Below are positions 6,300 to 14,895 of a stretch of 32,852 nucleotides of DNA, piece after piece. A program made the position numbers and the translations under genes. This DNA is from Flavobacteriia bacterium (GTDB lineage Bacteria > Bacteroidota > Bacteroidia > Flavobacteriales_D > Crocinitomicaceae). Position 1 is the first letter of the stretch, and every line of letters begins with the position of its first letter. The notes beneath the pieces were generated by a model that made no database searches, was not told where the DNA came from, and saw nothing but the letters and a program-made list of their open reading frames with translations. Location: positions 1 to 32,852 of the forward strand of contig RFQZ01000031.1 of the NCBI GenBank assembly GCA_009924735.1. The letters are read 5' to 3'.

Positions 6300-8387
6300 T
6301 TAAAACCCTTTTAAATCGACAACGCCGTTGATTTCAATCTTGTCGATGTTAATGTCAAAAGTAATGGGTGCGGTTGCAACAATCAGGTGACGTGGAAACA
6401 AGAATCCACCCTCATCCAAGAATTGGTCAAACTGTGAAGTCGCAGATTCTGTTTCGCCTGCCACGGTCTGAATTTTCGTCACTTTTTCTTTCATGAAAGT
6501 TTTAACATTGTAATAGTTAATCGATTGGGCATTTTCATTTTGGGTGATTTTCAAAACATAGTATTTGTTCGCTCCATCAGATTCAATGCCTAGCAATTCC
6601 ATTTTTACAGCGGATGTATTGTTTGCAAGGTTCGCTTCAGGGAAAAGTGCTTGTTCGAATGCTGCCATTTTCAATTCCTCATCCGTCATTTTTTGTTCTC
6701 CTGTTTGCATGTTAAAAGTGTATCCTGTTTTTCCATCGAAATAAGATTTTTGGGCCACATTCCCGCCGAACTCCATTTTTTCAGCACGGATACCTTTGTT
6801 GGTGTAGATTTCTGTGTTTGACAATGGAAAAGGAATTTTGTCAGATTTCAAGGTTGAATTTTGTGTCATGGATTTCACCTTCGCAATTTTCTTCATCGCT
6901 GATTTCAAATCTTTGGTTTGGGTAACGGCTAAAGTATACTTCAATGCCAAATCTTTTGCGGAAATGTCCGCAGGAACCATGGCTTGTTTTACGTCACCAA
7001 ATTCATCCAGTTGAATGATTTTTCCATCGGAATCGAATTTTTTAAGCTTTTCCAGCACTTCTTCGTTTCCAACCACAACGATGTTGTAATTGTTTTCCTT
7101 GAGATAACTTTGCGCCAATTCTAATAAATCTGAAGATGAAATTGCGTTCAAGTTGGTGAGGTAATTTTTATAATAATCCGTTGGCAATCCATAGCGTTGA
7201 ATGTTGTAGGCAAACCTTGCAATGGTTTGTGGTCGTTCCAGTGAACGTGCAAAACTTCCTGTTTTGGTAGCTTTTGTCAATGCCAACTCATCGTCACTTA
7301 CTTTTTCAGACAACAAGCGGTTCAGTTCGTTGACAATTTCTGTAATGGCAGAGTCGGTAACCGCATTTCTAAAGTTCCCCGTGATGGAAACCCATCCGCC
7401 TTCGTTTTGAAAATTCAAACCGGAATAGCAGCCATAAGTGTATGCCTTGTCTTCCCTCAAATTTTGCATTAGGCGTGTACCGAATCCATTCCCACCAAAA
7501 ACGTCATTCAATACACTCATTTTAAGGTTGTTTGGGTTACCCATGCGCATGGCAAGTGGAAAGCTTACATGGATTACCGATTGAACCGAACCAGGTTTGT
7601 TTACAAAATACACTTGGTTGCCATCTAATTTCTTTGGGTCAGCAAAACTTGGTTTGGAAGGAACCTTTCCGGTCCAACTTCCAAAGTGTTTTTCCATCAT
7701 TTGTTCGGCTTGTGCACGGGTGATGTCGCCCACTATGACCATGTATGCTCCTTGTGGGGTGAAATTTGCAGCGTAATAATTTTTCACGTCCTCCAAGGAA
7801 ATAGCCGACAAGGTGTTGACAGTCATAACTTCACCATACGGATGGTTTGGAAAATTAACTTTCACCGTGGCATTGTTCGCCATGGCTTCTCCTTCGGATT
7901 TTACTGAAAGTAAGCTGGATTGGTATTGTTTAACCACCCTTTCGAATTCAGAGGTTGGAAAGTTTGCATTCGAGGTTAAGTCTGACATTACTTCCAATCC
8001 TTTTTCCATGTGTTTTGTAAGGGTGGAAAGGTATAGGTTGGTTGAATTTGCTGTTAAGCTTGCACCAATGAAATCAATCTCTTTATCCAAGACATCTTTT
8101 GAACGGTTTTTAGTACCCGACATGATCAAAGACCCAGTCAGTTCTCCCAATCCTGCTTTGGCTCCTTCCATTCCGGGTGTGTATCCCAAGGTTAAGTCAA
8201 AAGAAACTTTTGGCAATTTATGATTCTCGGAAAGAATGACAATGATTCCGTTTTTCGTAGTAAAGACCTCGGATTCTTTCAATTGAATGGTTGCTGCCGC
8301 TGCCGGTTTTGGCATGACAGAGCGATCCAACTGAGCAGAAACTTGAAGACTAAGCGAGATAAAAGCGAGGTATATTAATTTTTTCAT
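6300..8387 (-). CDS. M16 family peptidase-like protein, non-catalytic partner
   Basis: The 695-residue protein has a signal peptide (about 1-18, ending VSAQ) and a two-domain M16 (pitrilysin/insulinase-like) fold signature, including 'MQNLREDKAYTYG', which fits the substrate-binding R/Y element of the C-terminal domain. Where active members have HxxEH, this protein reads AKAGLGELTGSLIMSGT, so the zinc ligands are gone. About 230 extra residues follow the M16 core, with a region resembling a tail found on such proteins in Bacteroidota. Family knowledge suggests it forms a heterodimer with the adjacent active M16 protein, as in M16B pairs. Only 3 bp separate it from that gene, supporting equal co-expression. 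It is probably located in the periplasm. Confidence 0.88.
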   Translation of the reverse strand: MKKLIYLAFISLSLQVSAQLDRSVMPKPAAAATIQLKESEVFTTKNGIIVILSENHKLPKVSFDLTLGYTPGMEGAKAGLGELTGSLIMSGTKNRSKDVLDKEIDFIGASLTANSTNLYLSTLTKHMEKGLEVMSDLTSNANFPTSEFERVVKQYQSSLLSVKSEGEAMANNATVKVNFPNHPYGEVMTVNTLSAISLEDVKNYYAANFTPQGAYMVIVGDITRAQAEQMMEKHFGSWTGKVPSKPSFADPKKLDGNQVYFVNKPGSVQSVIHVSFPLAMRMGNPNNLKMSVLNDVFGGNGFGTRLMQNLREDKAYTYGCYSGLNFQNEGGWVSITGNFRNAVTDSAITEIVNELNRLLSEKVSDDELALTKATKTGSFARSLERPQTIARFAYNIQRYGLPTDYYKNYLTNLNAISSSDLLELAQSYLKENNYNIVVVGNEEVLEKLKKFDSDGKIIQLDEFGDVKQAMVPADISAKDLALKYTLAVTQTKDLKSAMKKIAKVKSMTQNSTLKSDKIPFPLSNTEIYTNKGIRAEKMEFGGNVAQKSYFDGKTGYTFNMQTGEQKMTDEELKMAAFEQALFPEANLANNTSAVKMELLGIESDGANKYYVLKITQNENAQSINYYNVKTFMKEKVTKIQTVAGETESATSQFDQFLDEGGFLFPRHLIVATAPITFDINIDKIEINGVVDLKGF

Positions 8388-8390
8388 TTT

Positions 8391-9857
8391 TTATTTTTCT
8401 TTGGGTAAGTAATAAAGGATAACCCTTGCGTTATCGGTCAAATAGGTATTTGCGACACGTAAAATGTCTTCACGGGTGACCTTTCTGTACATTTCTAACA
8501 TTTGATTGGTACGCGCTGCATTTCCAAAATACACATGGTTGTCAGCCAAATTCTCTGCAATGCCTGCAACGGTTGAATAACTTTCAACCACTTGCTTTTC
8601 AAATTTATTCAATACGGTTTCGTATTCTTCCGCACTGATCAATTGGTCTTTCATCAACCGAATTTGTTCATCCAATTCCTTTTGAACCTCCGGTAAAGAA
8701 ATGCCATCGTTTGCCAAAGCTAAAAAGATGTTCAGTCCACCATCCTCTAATCCGTAATTAAAAGACCCAGCATAGTTTGCCAAACGTTTGCGTTCGATCA
8801 ATTCTTTGTTAATCCTAGAGCTGTTTCCTCCAGAAAGTACTTCATTCATAAATTCCAACGCATAGCTGTCGGCATTTTTTTGATCTGGGATTTTATATCC
8901 CATGAAAATGGCAGAAAGTTGAATGTTGTCAAAAATGGTATCCGTGATTACCCCATTGATTTTTGTGTTGTCTTTTTGGGTTCTACGAATGTTGATTGGG
9001 GTTTCCGAATATTTTTTGATCAATGCCAAAGCATTTTTATCCTTTGTATTGCCATAATCTTTTGGATTGAACATTTCTTTTGACATTCCATATTTCGATG
9101 TGAATTTAACATCGTCCATCGCCATACAGTCTCTGTATAAATTCAAAGCTTGTCCTTTCGGGATGGAACCGAAATACGTCATGATCCATTTCTTGGTTTG
9201 TTCAATTGGAATGTCTCCTGCAATGGAAATGGTCGCATTGGTGGGCACATAAAAATCTTGGTAGAATTGCACGTAGTCTTGTTCTTGTGCTGCGTCAAGG
9301 TGCTCCATGGACCCGATGGGAACCCAATTGTAGGGGTGGGTTGGAAAAGCACGTTTGAACATCTCGGTGATGAAACCTGCGTATGGCTGATTGTCTACCC
9401 GTTGTCTTTTTTCTTCCTTCACAACGCTTCGCTGCGTTTCAATTCCTACGTTTTCTACTTTCGCATGTAACATACGCTCACTTTCCAACCAAATGCCTAA
9501 TTCCAATTGATTCGAAGGAAGGATTTCGTAATAAAACGTCCGGTCCTGCGATGTGTTAGCGTTTAAAGCACCTCCGTTTTTCTCAACCAATTTGGCGTAG
9601 TCACCCCGGCCAATGTTTTGTGAACCCTCAAACAAAAGGTGTTCGAAAAAGTGTGCGAAACCGGTTTTATCGGTGTTTTCATTTTTTGACCCAACGTGGT
9701 ACAATACAGAAACCGCAACGATGGGCGTCGAATGCTCTTCGTGAAGAATCACATGGATGCCATTGGGTAAATCGTATTCAATGTAATTGATTTTTGTTTG
9801 GCTCATGGCCGTAAAGGCTCCCAAAACAAATAAGAAAAATATAAATCCTTTGCGCAT
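8391..9857 (-). CDS. M16 family zinc metallopeptidase, catalytic subunit
   Basis: The 488-residue protein has a signal peptide (about 1-19, ending AMSQ) and the inverted zinc motif HFFEH (H69, E72, H73), followed by the distal glutamate ligand in VVKEEKRQR (about 149). The second M16 domain follows, containing NEVLSGGNSSRINKELIERKRLANY. It is an active periplasmic or surface peptidase that degrades oligopeptides. It is the first gene of a minus-strand operon: its dead partner follows after 3 bp, then TraB/GumN after 1 bp. The upstream 119-bp intergenic region holds the start of the divergent 9977 gene; I could not pick a convincing promoter for this gene. Confidence 0.93.
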   Translation of the reverse strand: MRKGFIFFLFVLGAFTAMSQTKINYIEYDLPNGIHVILHEEHSTPIVAVSVLYHVGSKNENTDKTGFAHFFEHLLFEGSQNIGRGDYAKLVEKNGGALNANTSQDRTFYYEILPSNQLELGIWLESERMLHAKVENVGIETQRSVVKEEKRQRVDNQPYAGFITEMFKRAFPTHPYNWVPIGSMEHLDAAQEQDYVQFYQDFYVPTNATISIAGDIPIEQTKKWIMTYFGSIPKGQALNLYRDCMAMDDVKFTSKYGMSKEMFNPKDYGNTKDKNALALIKKYSETPINIRRTQKDNTKINGVITDTIFDNIQLSAIFMGYKIPDQKNADSYALEFMNEVLSGGNSSRINKELIERKRLANYAGSFNYGLEDGGLNIFLALANDGISLPEVQKELDEQIRLMKDQLISAEEYETVLNKFEKQVVESYSTVAGIAENLADNHVYFGNAARTNQMLEMYRKVTREDILRVANTYLTDNARVILYYLPKEK

Positions 9858-9962
9858 GGTTAATTTTTAAGTCCACTAAATTACACAAAGCATCAAAATA
9901 CAGCTACAAATTGCCAAAACTTATTAATTTCAGCCCGCAGCTTTCGTGGTATAAAAATTGAC

Positions 9963-9970
9963 TAAATTTG
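9963..9970 (+). promoter_or_regulatory. Candidate -7 promoter box of the 9977 gene
   Basis: TAAATTTG matches TAnnTTTG and ends 6 nt before the chosen ATG, so the transcript would be leaderless or nearly so. A TTG -33 element is not evident. Confidence 0.35.
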
Positions 9971-9976
9971 AAACCT

Positions 9977-11065
9977 ATGAAATTATCCAAAAGTTTCTTG
10001 TTGTGCGTTGTCATGTTCCTGTGGCATTCGGTGCTTTCTCAATCGGTCATACCTTTCAAAGATTTCAACAACTTTTTCATGACCTTCGAAAATGGAGGGT
10101 TTAAACAAATTGAAATTCAACCCATTAAAGATTTTAAGGCTGGAGACGAATTGGTAGCCTACATCGACACCCGAGGAAATTTGCGGTTGTACGATGGTAA
10201 AATTCGAAAGGACATCACCAACCTAAATGTTGAATACCAAGTTTCAGATCATTTGCTGGGTTATATGATTGGACCAACGTTGAACATGTGGGATCACGGA
10301 AGGCTGCAAACGTTAACCTATTTCGCCAGAAACTTCCAAGTGAAAGACTCTTTAATTCTATACGAAGACACTCGGTTTAACACACTTAATGTGTATTGGA
10401 AGAAAAATACAATGGCCCTTGCCACCATCATCGGTGACTTATCGCTTCCAACAACGGTGGGTGAGAACATTTTGGTATTTAAGGACAACGGGAATCTTTT
10501 TAAGGTTTTTGAAAATGGCTTGATTTATGAAATTTGCGCTTGGAATGGTACGATTGACTTTCAATTGGGTACCGATGTTTTGTGTTTCAATGACCCCACC
10601 ACACGAACCTTTGTCTTGTATCAAAATGGACAATTTGTAGACGTTGAAAACCAGTTCATGCGCAAATACAAAGCGGGCAGGGGATTCATCGTTTATGAAG
10701 ACCTGAATTCGAATTTATGGTTTTACAAAGACGGTGAAAAGACGTTGTTAACCAATTTCATCTCCTCCTTTTGGGATGTAAAAGACGATGTAGTGATTTG
10801 GGGAGAAAACAATTACCTGTTCACCTTTCTCGATGATCAAAAAATCCAAGTGGCCAACTTTATCCCTGAAACTTGGGAGATAAAAAACAACACCATCGCT
10901 TACCGAAACATCATGGGGGGCGTTTCTGCCATGGTCAACGGCGTAAATCACCAAATTACCATGTTGTCGGATTCAGAGTTTAAGATTTACGGAAATGCTG
11001 TCCTCGTTAAACTGTTTAACAATTCAAATGTGGTGCTCGACCATGGGAAAATCTATTCGTATTAG
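9977..11065 (+). CDS. Secreted protein of unknown function with repeated beta-strand units
   Basis: I do not recognise this 362-residue protein. The ATG at 9977 gives a clear signal peptide (MKLSKSFLLCVVMFLW..., ending VLSQS); a TTG at 9968 in the same frame is a less likely start. The rest is built of loosely repeated units of about 50 residues with the pattern 'V-Y-x-D-x-x-x-N-L-x-x-Y-x-(D/N)-G', for example LVAYIDTRGNLRLYDGK, FIVYEDLNSNLWFYKDGE and VLCFNDPTTRTFVLYQNGQ. That pattern suggests an all-beta, possibly propeller-like fold. There is no T9SS sorting tail and no lipobox, so it is probably periplasmic. It overlaps the NlpC/P60 gene by 23 bp, which suggests the two are co-translated and may both act at the cell envelope. 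Confidence 0.7.
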   Translation: MKLSKSFLLCVVMFLWHSVLSQSVIPFKDFNNFFMTFENGGFKQIEIQPIKDFKAGDELVAYIDTRGNLRLYDGKIRKDITNLNVEYQVSDHLLGYMIGPTLNMWDHGRLQTLTYFARNFQVKDSLILYEDTRFNTLNVYWKKNTMALATIIGDLSLPTTVGENILVFKDNGNLFKVFENGLIYEICAWNGTIDFQLGTDVLCFNDPTTRTFVLYQNGQFVDVENQFMRKYKAGRGFIVYEDLNSNLWFYKDGEKTLLTNFISSFWDVKDDVVIWGENNYLFTFLDDQKIQVANFIPETWEIKNNTIAYRNIMGGVSAMVNGVNHQITMLSDSEFKIYGNAVLVKLFNNSNVVLDHGKIYSY

Positions 11066-11948
11066 CCGTTTAACCTTACTTGCTTTTCTTTTGCTGTTGA
11101 CCACTTGTCTGTCATCTGTCGCTTTTGGACAGGTAAAAGAATTTGACAACCTCGAACAATTGTATGACCAAGGACATTTTGAATTGGTCCACCGTCGAGC
11201 CAAAAAACTTAAGTCCAATCCTAAGTTTGACTATTCCTTGGTTCCACAGTATTATGTGAGTATTTCAACGCTACAGCGCTTGCAAAACAAAGGTTGGCGT
11301 GACAAGCATACAACTGAGATTGAAGCCGCTTTTGTATTTCTTTCGGAATTGAAGAAAAAGAACAAGGGTTCTGAACTGTTGGAAGCACACATGTCAGAAA
11401 TTCGCTCCCTTCAAATGGATTTAGAGGATTGGGTTGCCAATCTTTACAGGGGGAAAGCGTCCGAAATTGCGGATGCATTTGCCGAGCGCATCCAAAAAAT
11501 GAACAAGGCGATAAACCTCCCCGATGCCAAACCGCAAAGCAATGAGTGGATTGCGCCAGAGAATGCCTTGCTAAGCGAACGAATTTCCTATATTGACTAT
11601 GCAAAAAAATACCTAGGTACGCCATATGTCTGGTCTGGCAATTCCCCTTCAGGGTTTGATTGCAGTGGGTTTACTTCCTATGTTTTCTCCCACTTCGGGA
11701 AGGTGATTCCTCGGGTGTCGAAAGACCAATTTGCGCAAGCCCAAAAAATAGATTCTTCCGAAGCCATGATTGGAGACCTTGTCTTTTTTGGGCTGAACAA
11801 TGTTGTTTCCCATGTAGGGATTCTTGTGAATGAAGCTGGAAAACCCAAAAGAATGATCCATTCAAGTTCTAGCAAGGGGGTTTCTTTTCAAGACATTGAA
11901 GGGTCAAAATACTACACCAATCGATTGATTGGATTTGGAAGGTATTAA
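11043..11948 (+). CDS. Secreted NlpC/P60 peptidoglycan hydrolase
   Basis: The chosen ATG at 11043 gives 301 residues with a signal peptide (about 1-30, ending VAFGQ). Residues about 30-160 form a helical, charged N-terminal region. The C-terminal NlpC/P60 domain (about 183-301) begins with YAKKYLGTPYVWSGNSPSG and carries the catalytic cysteine in FDCSGF (C207), the histidine in VVSHVGI (H257) and a third polar residue in MIHSSSS (H273). Such enzymes are D,L-endopeptidases cutting peptide stems of the cell wall. The start lies inside the end of the upstream gene. Its stop overlaps by 4 bp the stop of the convergent membrane-protein gene, leaving no space for a terminator. Confidence 0.92.
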   Translation: MGKSIRISRLTLLAFLLLLTTCLSSVAFGQVKEFDNLEQLYDQGHFELVHRRAKKLKSNPKFDYSLVPQYYVSISTLQRLQNKGWRDKHTTEIEAAFVFLSELKKKNKGSELLEAHMSEIRSLQMDLEDWVANLYRGKASEIADAFAERIQKMNKAINLPDAKPQSNEWIAPENALLSERISYIDYAKKYLGTPYVWSGNSPSGFDCSGFTSYVFSHFGKVIPRVSKDQFAQAQKIDSSEAMIGDLVFFGLNNVVSHVGILVNEAGKPKRMIHSSSSKGVSFQDIEGSKYYTNRLIGFGRY

Positions 11949-12463
11949 TCCTTTTTATTCTTTTTGCCAAAGAGCAAGGTACCCAAAACAACGAGTCCTG
12001 TGGCTATCGCAAGCGGTAAAAAAACAGTTGAAAACCAACTGAAATTCGTCAGGATGGAAACCAAGGAGAAAAGCCAAAGGCCCAAAATAAAACAAGCACT
12101 GATAACCCTAAAACGATATTGCTGGGTCCAAATCACATCGAATAAGTTGATGACCAGTTGATTGAAAACAGGAATCGCAAAATAGGTCCACTTAGACTCC
12201 AATCCCTCCGTAGAAGTGTTGAAGTAGACAATCATCGCTGCGGTTAATACAAAGTTGAGAATCGAAAAACCTTCCGCTCGGTTAGATCTTGATTTGATCA
12301 AAAGATGTATGCCACTGATTAAGAATGGCGTGGATAGAAAAAACACCCAGCGATAGGCGTAAACGGATGTAAAGGAAATGGACTGGTAGATGAAATAAAG
12401 CAAAAACAAAGTGATGCCTATAAAGACCAGTAACCAGAAGTTATATTTTATTTTTTCAAACAT
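11945..12463 (-). CDS. Small integral membrane protein of unknown function
   Basis: I do not recognise a family. From the ATG at 12463 (MFEKIKYNF) the protein has 172 residues and about five hydrophobic helices, with a basic C-terminus (FGKKNKKD). An upstream in-frame start at 12490 would add nine hydrophilic residues inside the ureohydrolase gene; I prefer 12463 because it gives a short 8-bp overlap with that gene's TGA. It is the last gene of a four-gene overlapping chain (phosphoribosyltransferase, murQ, ureohydrolase, this gene). Co-translation is likely but no role follows from the sequence. Confidence 0.7.
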   Translation of the reverse strand: MFEKIKYNFWLLVFIGITLFLLYFIYQSISFTSVYAYRWVFFLSTPFLISGIHLLIKSRSNRAEGFSILNFVLTAAMIVYFNTSTEGLESKWTYFAIPVFNQLVINLFDVIWTQQYRFRVISACFILGLWLFSLVSILTNFSWFSTVFLPLAIATGLVVLGTLLFGKKNKKD

Positions 12464-13496
12464 GGTTTCTTCGGCTTTTTTCAGTGGCACACACCAATTC
12501 CCAAAGTGCTCTTGCGCCTACGTTTGCATCCCAATCGCCATGGGTTCCCGGCGCGACTTCGTTTAGGTCGAATCCAATGATTCTTTTTCCAGCGTCGACC
12601 ATTTTAAATAGCAAATGCCTTACTTGGGCCAAGGTAAGTCCTCCAGGTACAGGGGTGCCCGTGTTAGGACATAAAGAAGGTTCAAGTCCGTCAATGTCAA
12701 AGGAAACATACACGTCTTCCGTGACATCGTTGATGATTTTGTCGCAAGTGGCGTCCCAAGTTACGCCCAGAAAAGCTGCTTTCTTTAAGTTCCAATCAAA
12801 ATGGGTTTTGATTTTTTCATTCGCTTGCATTTCATTCATTTCCATTTCTGAAAGGTCGCGTATGCCTACTTGTACCAAAGCGCCGAGGTTTTTACAATTG
12901 TGTACCACATTAAACATAATGCTAGCGTGGGATTGTTTAAATCCTTCGTATGATTCTCGCATGTCCGCATGGGCGTCAATTTGCAGAATGCTGTAATTTT
13001 TATAGGTCTTGTCAATGGCATGAATCAATCCGAAAGGTGTGGAATGTTCTCCGCCAAGTACTGCGCAGATTTTATTTTTTTCCAAAAGTTCCAAAGCCCT
13101 TTCCTGAAGATTAACCGTCAACATGGCATGAAATTCATTGATGCTTTCGATGGTGTGGGCATGTTTCTCCATGGCCGAGGTTTCTCCCAATGTTTCTAAG
13201 TCCTCAAAATAAGCCCTGCCTTGGTCGTTTAAGGTGTCGTTGATTTTTAACCACTCTTCAGAGATGGGGGTTAAGTGAACTTTGGTTTCATAGGCTTTTG
13301 GAAGTTCAGAATGAAAGAAATCCAATTGCGTCGAAGCATCTAGGATGGCTTGTGGTCCGCGACTCGTGCCCTTTGCATAGGAAGCAGTAACATCCCATGG
13401 TACTGGAATAATAATGATGTCAGCGGTTTCTTCCCCTTTGGGAAATCCGAATACATTGCCATTGGCTTGACCTACGCCGTTTGGATCGAATGTCAT
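12456..13496 (-). CDS. Ureohydrolase (arginase/agmatinase family)
   Basis: The 346-residue enzyme shows all three manganese-binding signatures: GGEHS (148-152, H151), DAHADMR (D174, H176, D178) and SFDIDGLEP (D267, D269). Members hydrolyse a guanidino or formimino group from arginine, agmatine, formiminoglutamate or related compounds. The protein is longer than a typical agmatinase (about 300 residues) owing to an insert at about 70-130. It matches the 'agmatinase family' proteins common in Bacteroidota, whose substrate is often untested. No arginine decarboxylase or histidine-degradation gene lies nearby, so I leave the substrate open. The ATG overlaps the murQ stop as ATGA. Confidence 0.88.
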   Translation of the reverse strand: MTFDPNGVGQANGNVFGFPKGEETADIIIIPVPWDVTASYAKGTSRGPQAILDASTQLDFFHSELPKAYETKVHLTPISEEWLKINDTLNDQGRAYFEDLETLGETSAMEKHAHTIESINEFHAMLTVNLQERALELLEKNKICAVLGGEHSTPFGLIHAIDKTYKNYSILQIDAHADMRESYEGFKQSHASIMFNVVHNCKNLGALVQVGIRDLSEMEMNEMQANEKIKTHFDWNLKKAAFLGVTWDATCDKIINDVTEDVYVSFDIDGLEPSLCPNTGTPVPGGLTLAQVRHLLFKMVDAGKRIIGFDLNEVAPGTHGDWDANVGARALWELVCATEKSRRNHV

Positions 13497-14311
13497 GGTT
13501 GCGTTGTTTTAAGGTGGGCATCGATTGCTTTTCTCACTGAACCGTGGGTTTCGAGTAAGGTTTTTGCATCTTCTTGAGCGACGTCAATTTCGCCGCAAAT
13601 CATGTCAATGCCTCGTTGGACCAATTTGTAATTGCTTAATTGCATGTCTACCATTTTGTTTCCTTTGATATGCCCTAGCTTAATCATAAGAGAGGTAGAA
13701 ATCATATTAAGCACTAATTTTTGCGCGGTACCTGATTTCATTCGGGTACTTCCCGTTACAAATTCAGGCCCGACCTCGGGCACCATGGCATGTGAACTTT
13801 GCAAAGACAAGGGTGAGCCCGGGTTACATGTGATGCCTCCCGTAAGCAAACCGTGCGCATTGGCTTGTGCTATGGCACCAAGAACGTAAGGGGTTGTTCC
13901 GGATGCTGCAATGCCGACAAGTGTGTCGTTGGAATTAACTTGGTATGCTTGGAGGTCTTTCCAGCCTTGCTCGCGGTCGTCCTCTGCAAATTCTACGGCT
14001 TGACGTATCGCGGCATCGCCTCCTGCAATCAGTCCAACCACTATGCCGTGGGGTACTCCGAACGTTGGTGGACATTCGCTTGCGTCAACGATTCCAAGCC
14101 TTCCACTGGTGCCCGCCCCTAGATAAAAAAGACGCCCCCCATTTTTCATACGTTCGAAACAAGCATCGATAAAATCTTGAATTTCAGGTAGGATGTTTTG
14201 AATGGCTAAGGCTACTTTTTGGTCTTCTCGGTTGATTCCTACCAACAATTCGAGGGTGTTCATTTTTTCTAATCCGTCGTAAAGGGAATTGCTTTCGGTA
14301 ATCTTTTTCAT
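13493..14311 (-). CDS. murQ: N-acetylmuramic acid 6-phosphate etherase MurQ
   Basis: The 272-residue protein has the SIS sugar-isomerase fold motif LGAGTSGRLGIVDASECPPTFG with the catalytic glutamate (E79), a second acidic residue in FAEDDREQG (about E110), and the family motif GSTRMKSGTAQKLVLNM. MurQ cleaves the D-lactyl ether of MurNAc-6-phosphate, giving GlcNAc-6-phosphate, in cell-wall sugar recycling. It is slightly shorter than the E. coli enzyme (298) but retains the core. Neighbouring AnmK, NagA or a MurP transporter are absent from the window. Its ATG overlaps the stop of the phosphoribosyltransferase gene and its stop overlaps the ureohydrolase start, both as ATGA. Confidence 0.95.
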   Translation of the reverse strand: MKKITESNSLYDGLEKMNTLELLVGINREDQKVALAIQNILPEIQDFIDACFERMKNGGRLFYLGAGTSGRLGIVDASECPPTFGVPHGIVVGLIAGGDAAIRQAVEFAEDDREQGWKDLQAYQVNSNDTLVGIAASGTTPYVLGAIAQANAHGLLTGGITCNPGSPLSLQSSHAMVPEVGPEFVTGSTRMKSGTAQKLVLNMISTSLMIKLGHIKGNKMVDMQLSNYKLVQRGIDMICGEIDVAQEDAKTLLETHGSVRKAIDAHLKTTQP

Positions 14312-14802
14312 TTCAAATAGGCAATGTTCTCAGGTGAAGTCAAATCCAAATCCACGCGATTTTTTAAGGTAGTAGAAAGGCTAAGTCCAACAAAATCTGC
14401 TTTGATGGGATAACGACGGTGTTGACGGTCAACCAAAGCCAAAGTCTTTATGGATAATGTTGGTTGGTCTAAAAAACGAATCAACGCGTACTGTAAGGTT
14501 TTACCGGAATTGATCACGTCGTCAACCAAAATAATGTACCCATGCTTTAAATCTTTTTCAGGTATGGAAAAATGAGTTTGGCGGCTCCATGGCTCCTCTT
14601 TGTCGATGTCGATTTCAAAAGTAACGATGTTCAGGTTGCTGTTTTCGGTAATCACGGTAGCCAACCTTTCAACCAAAATAGAGCCATTTCCAATGATTCC
14701 TCCAATGAATAATTTGGTTTGGTCTTCGCAGTTTTCAATGATTTGGTGTCCCAATCGAATGATTTTCTGCTGAATCTGGGCGTGGTCAAGTATGATTTGC
14801 AT
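14308..14802 (-). CDS. PyrR-like phosphoribosyltransferase
   Basis: The 164-residue protein has the type I phosphoribosyltransferase PRPP loop YIILVDDVINSGKTL (89-103, with D94 and D95). The C-terminal stretch ALVDRQHRRYPIKADFVG closely follows PyrR (uracil phosphoribosyltransferase and pyr-operon attenuation protein). PyrR binds RNA in some Gram-positives, but in Bacteroidota such proteins lie outside pyr operons, so a nucleobase-salvage enzyme is the safer call; a hypoxanthine-type specificity is possible. It is the first gene of the overlapping murQ chain, with a TATATTTG promoter box about 16 nt upstream. Confidence 0.8.
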   Translation of the reverse strand: MQIILDHAQIQQKIIRLGHQIIENCEDQTKLFIGGIIGNGSILVERLATVITENSNLNIVTFEIDIDKEEPWSRQTHFSIPEKDLKHGYIILVDDVINSGKTLQYALIRFLDQPTLSIKTLALVDRQHRRYPIKADFVGLSLSTTLKNRVDLDLTSPENIAYLK

Positions 14803-14818
14803 AGAATGAATTTCCTTA

Positions 14819-14826
14819 CAAATATA
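14819..14826 (-). promoter_or_regulatory. Candidate -7 promoter box for the phosphoribosyltransferase-murQ chain
   Basis: The minus strand reads TATATTTG, an exact fit to TAnnTTTG, 16 nt upstream of the ATG. It sits in the 93-bp gap shared with the divergent radical SAM gene. Confidence 0.5.
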
Positions 14827-14863
14827 AATTGAAAACCCGTCAGATAATACATCCCTCGAAATA

Positions 14864-14891
14864 TTGCTTTCAATTGCAATGCGTATCTTCG
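14864..14891 (+). promoter_or_regulatory. Candidate promoter of the radical SAM gene
   Basis: TTG at 14864-14866 and TATCTTCG at 14884-14891 are separated by 17 nt, resembling the Bacteroidota TTG / TAnnTTTG arrangement with one mismatch. The box ends 4 nt before the GTG start, so transcription would begin at about the start codon. Confidence 0.45.
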
Positions 14892-14895
14892 TGAG

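Noticed and set aside
7813-8223. 136-codon plus-strand open frame
   Set aside because: It lies wholly antisense to the well-supported M16 gene and its translation shows no recognisable domain or start context.
9858-9976. Possible divergent promoter for the M16 operon
   Set aside because: The minus strand contains only partial matches to TAnnTTTG and no matching -33 element, so no promoter was called there.
11221-11625. 134-codon minus-strand open frame
   Set aside because: It is antisense to the NlpC/P60 gene and has an atypical composition rich in Cys, His and Pro.
12484-12996. 170-codon plus-strand open frame
   Set aside because: It is the antisense shadow of the ureohydrolase gene, whose metal-binding motifs are all intact on the minus strand.
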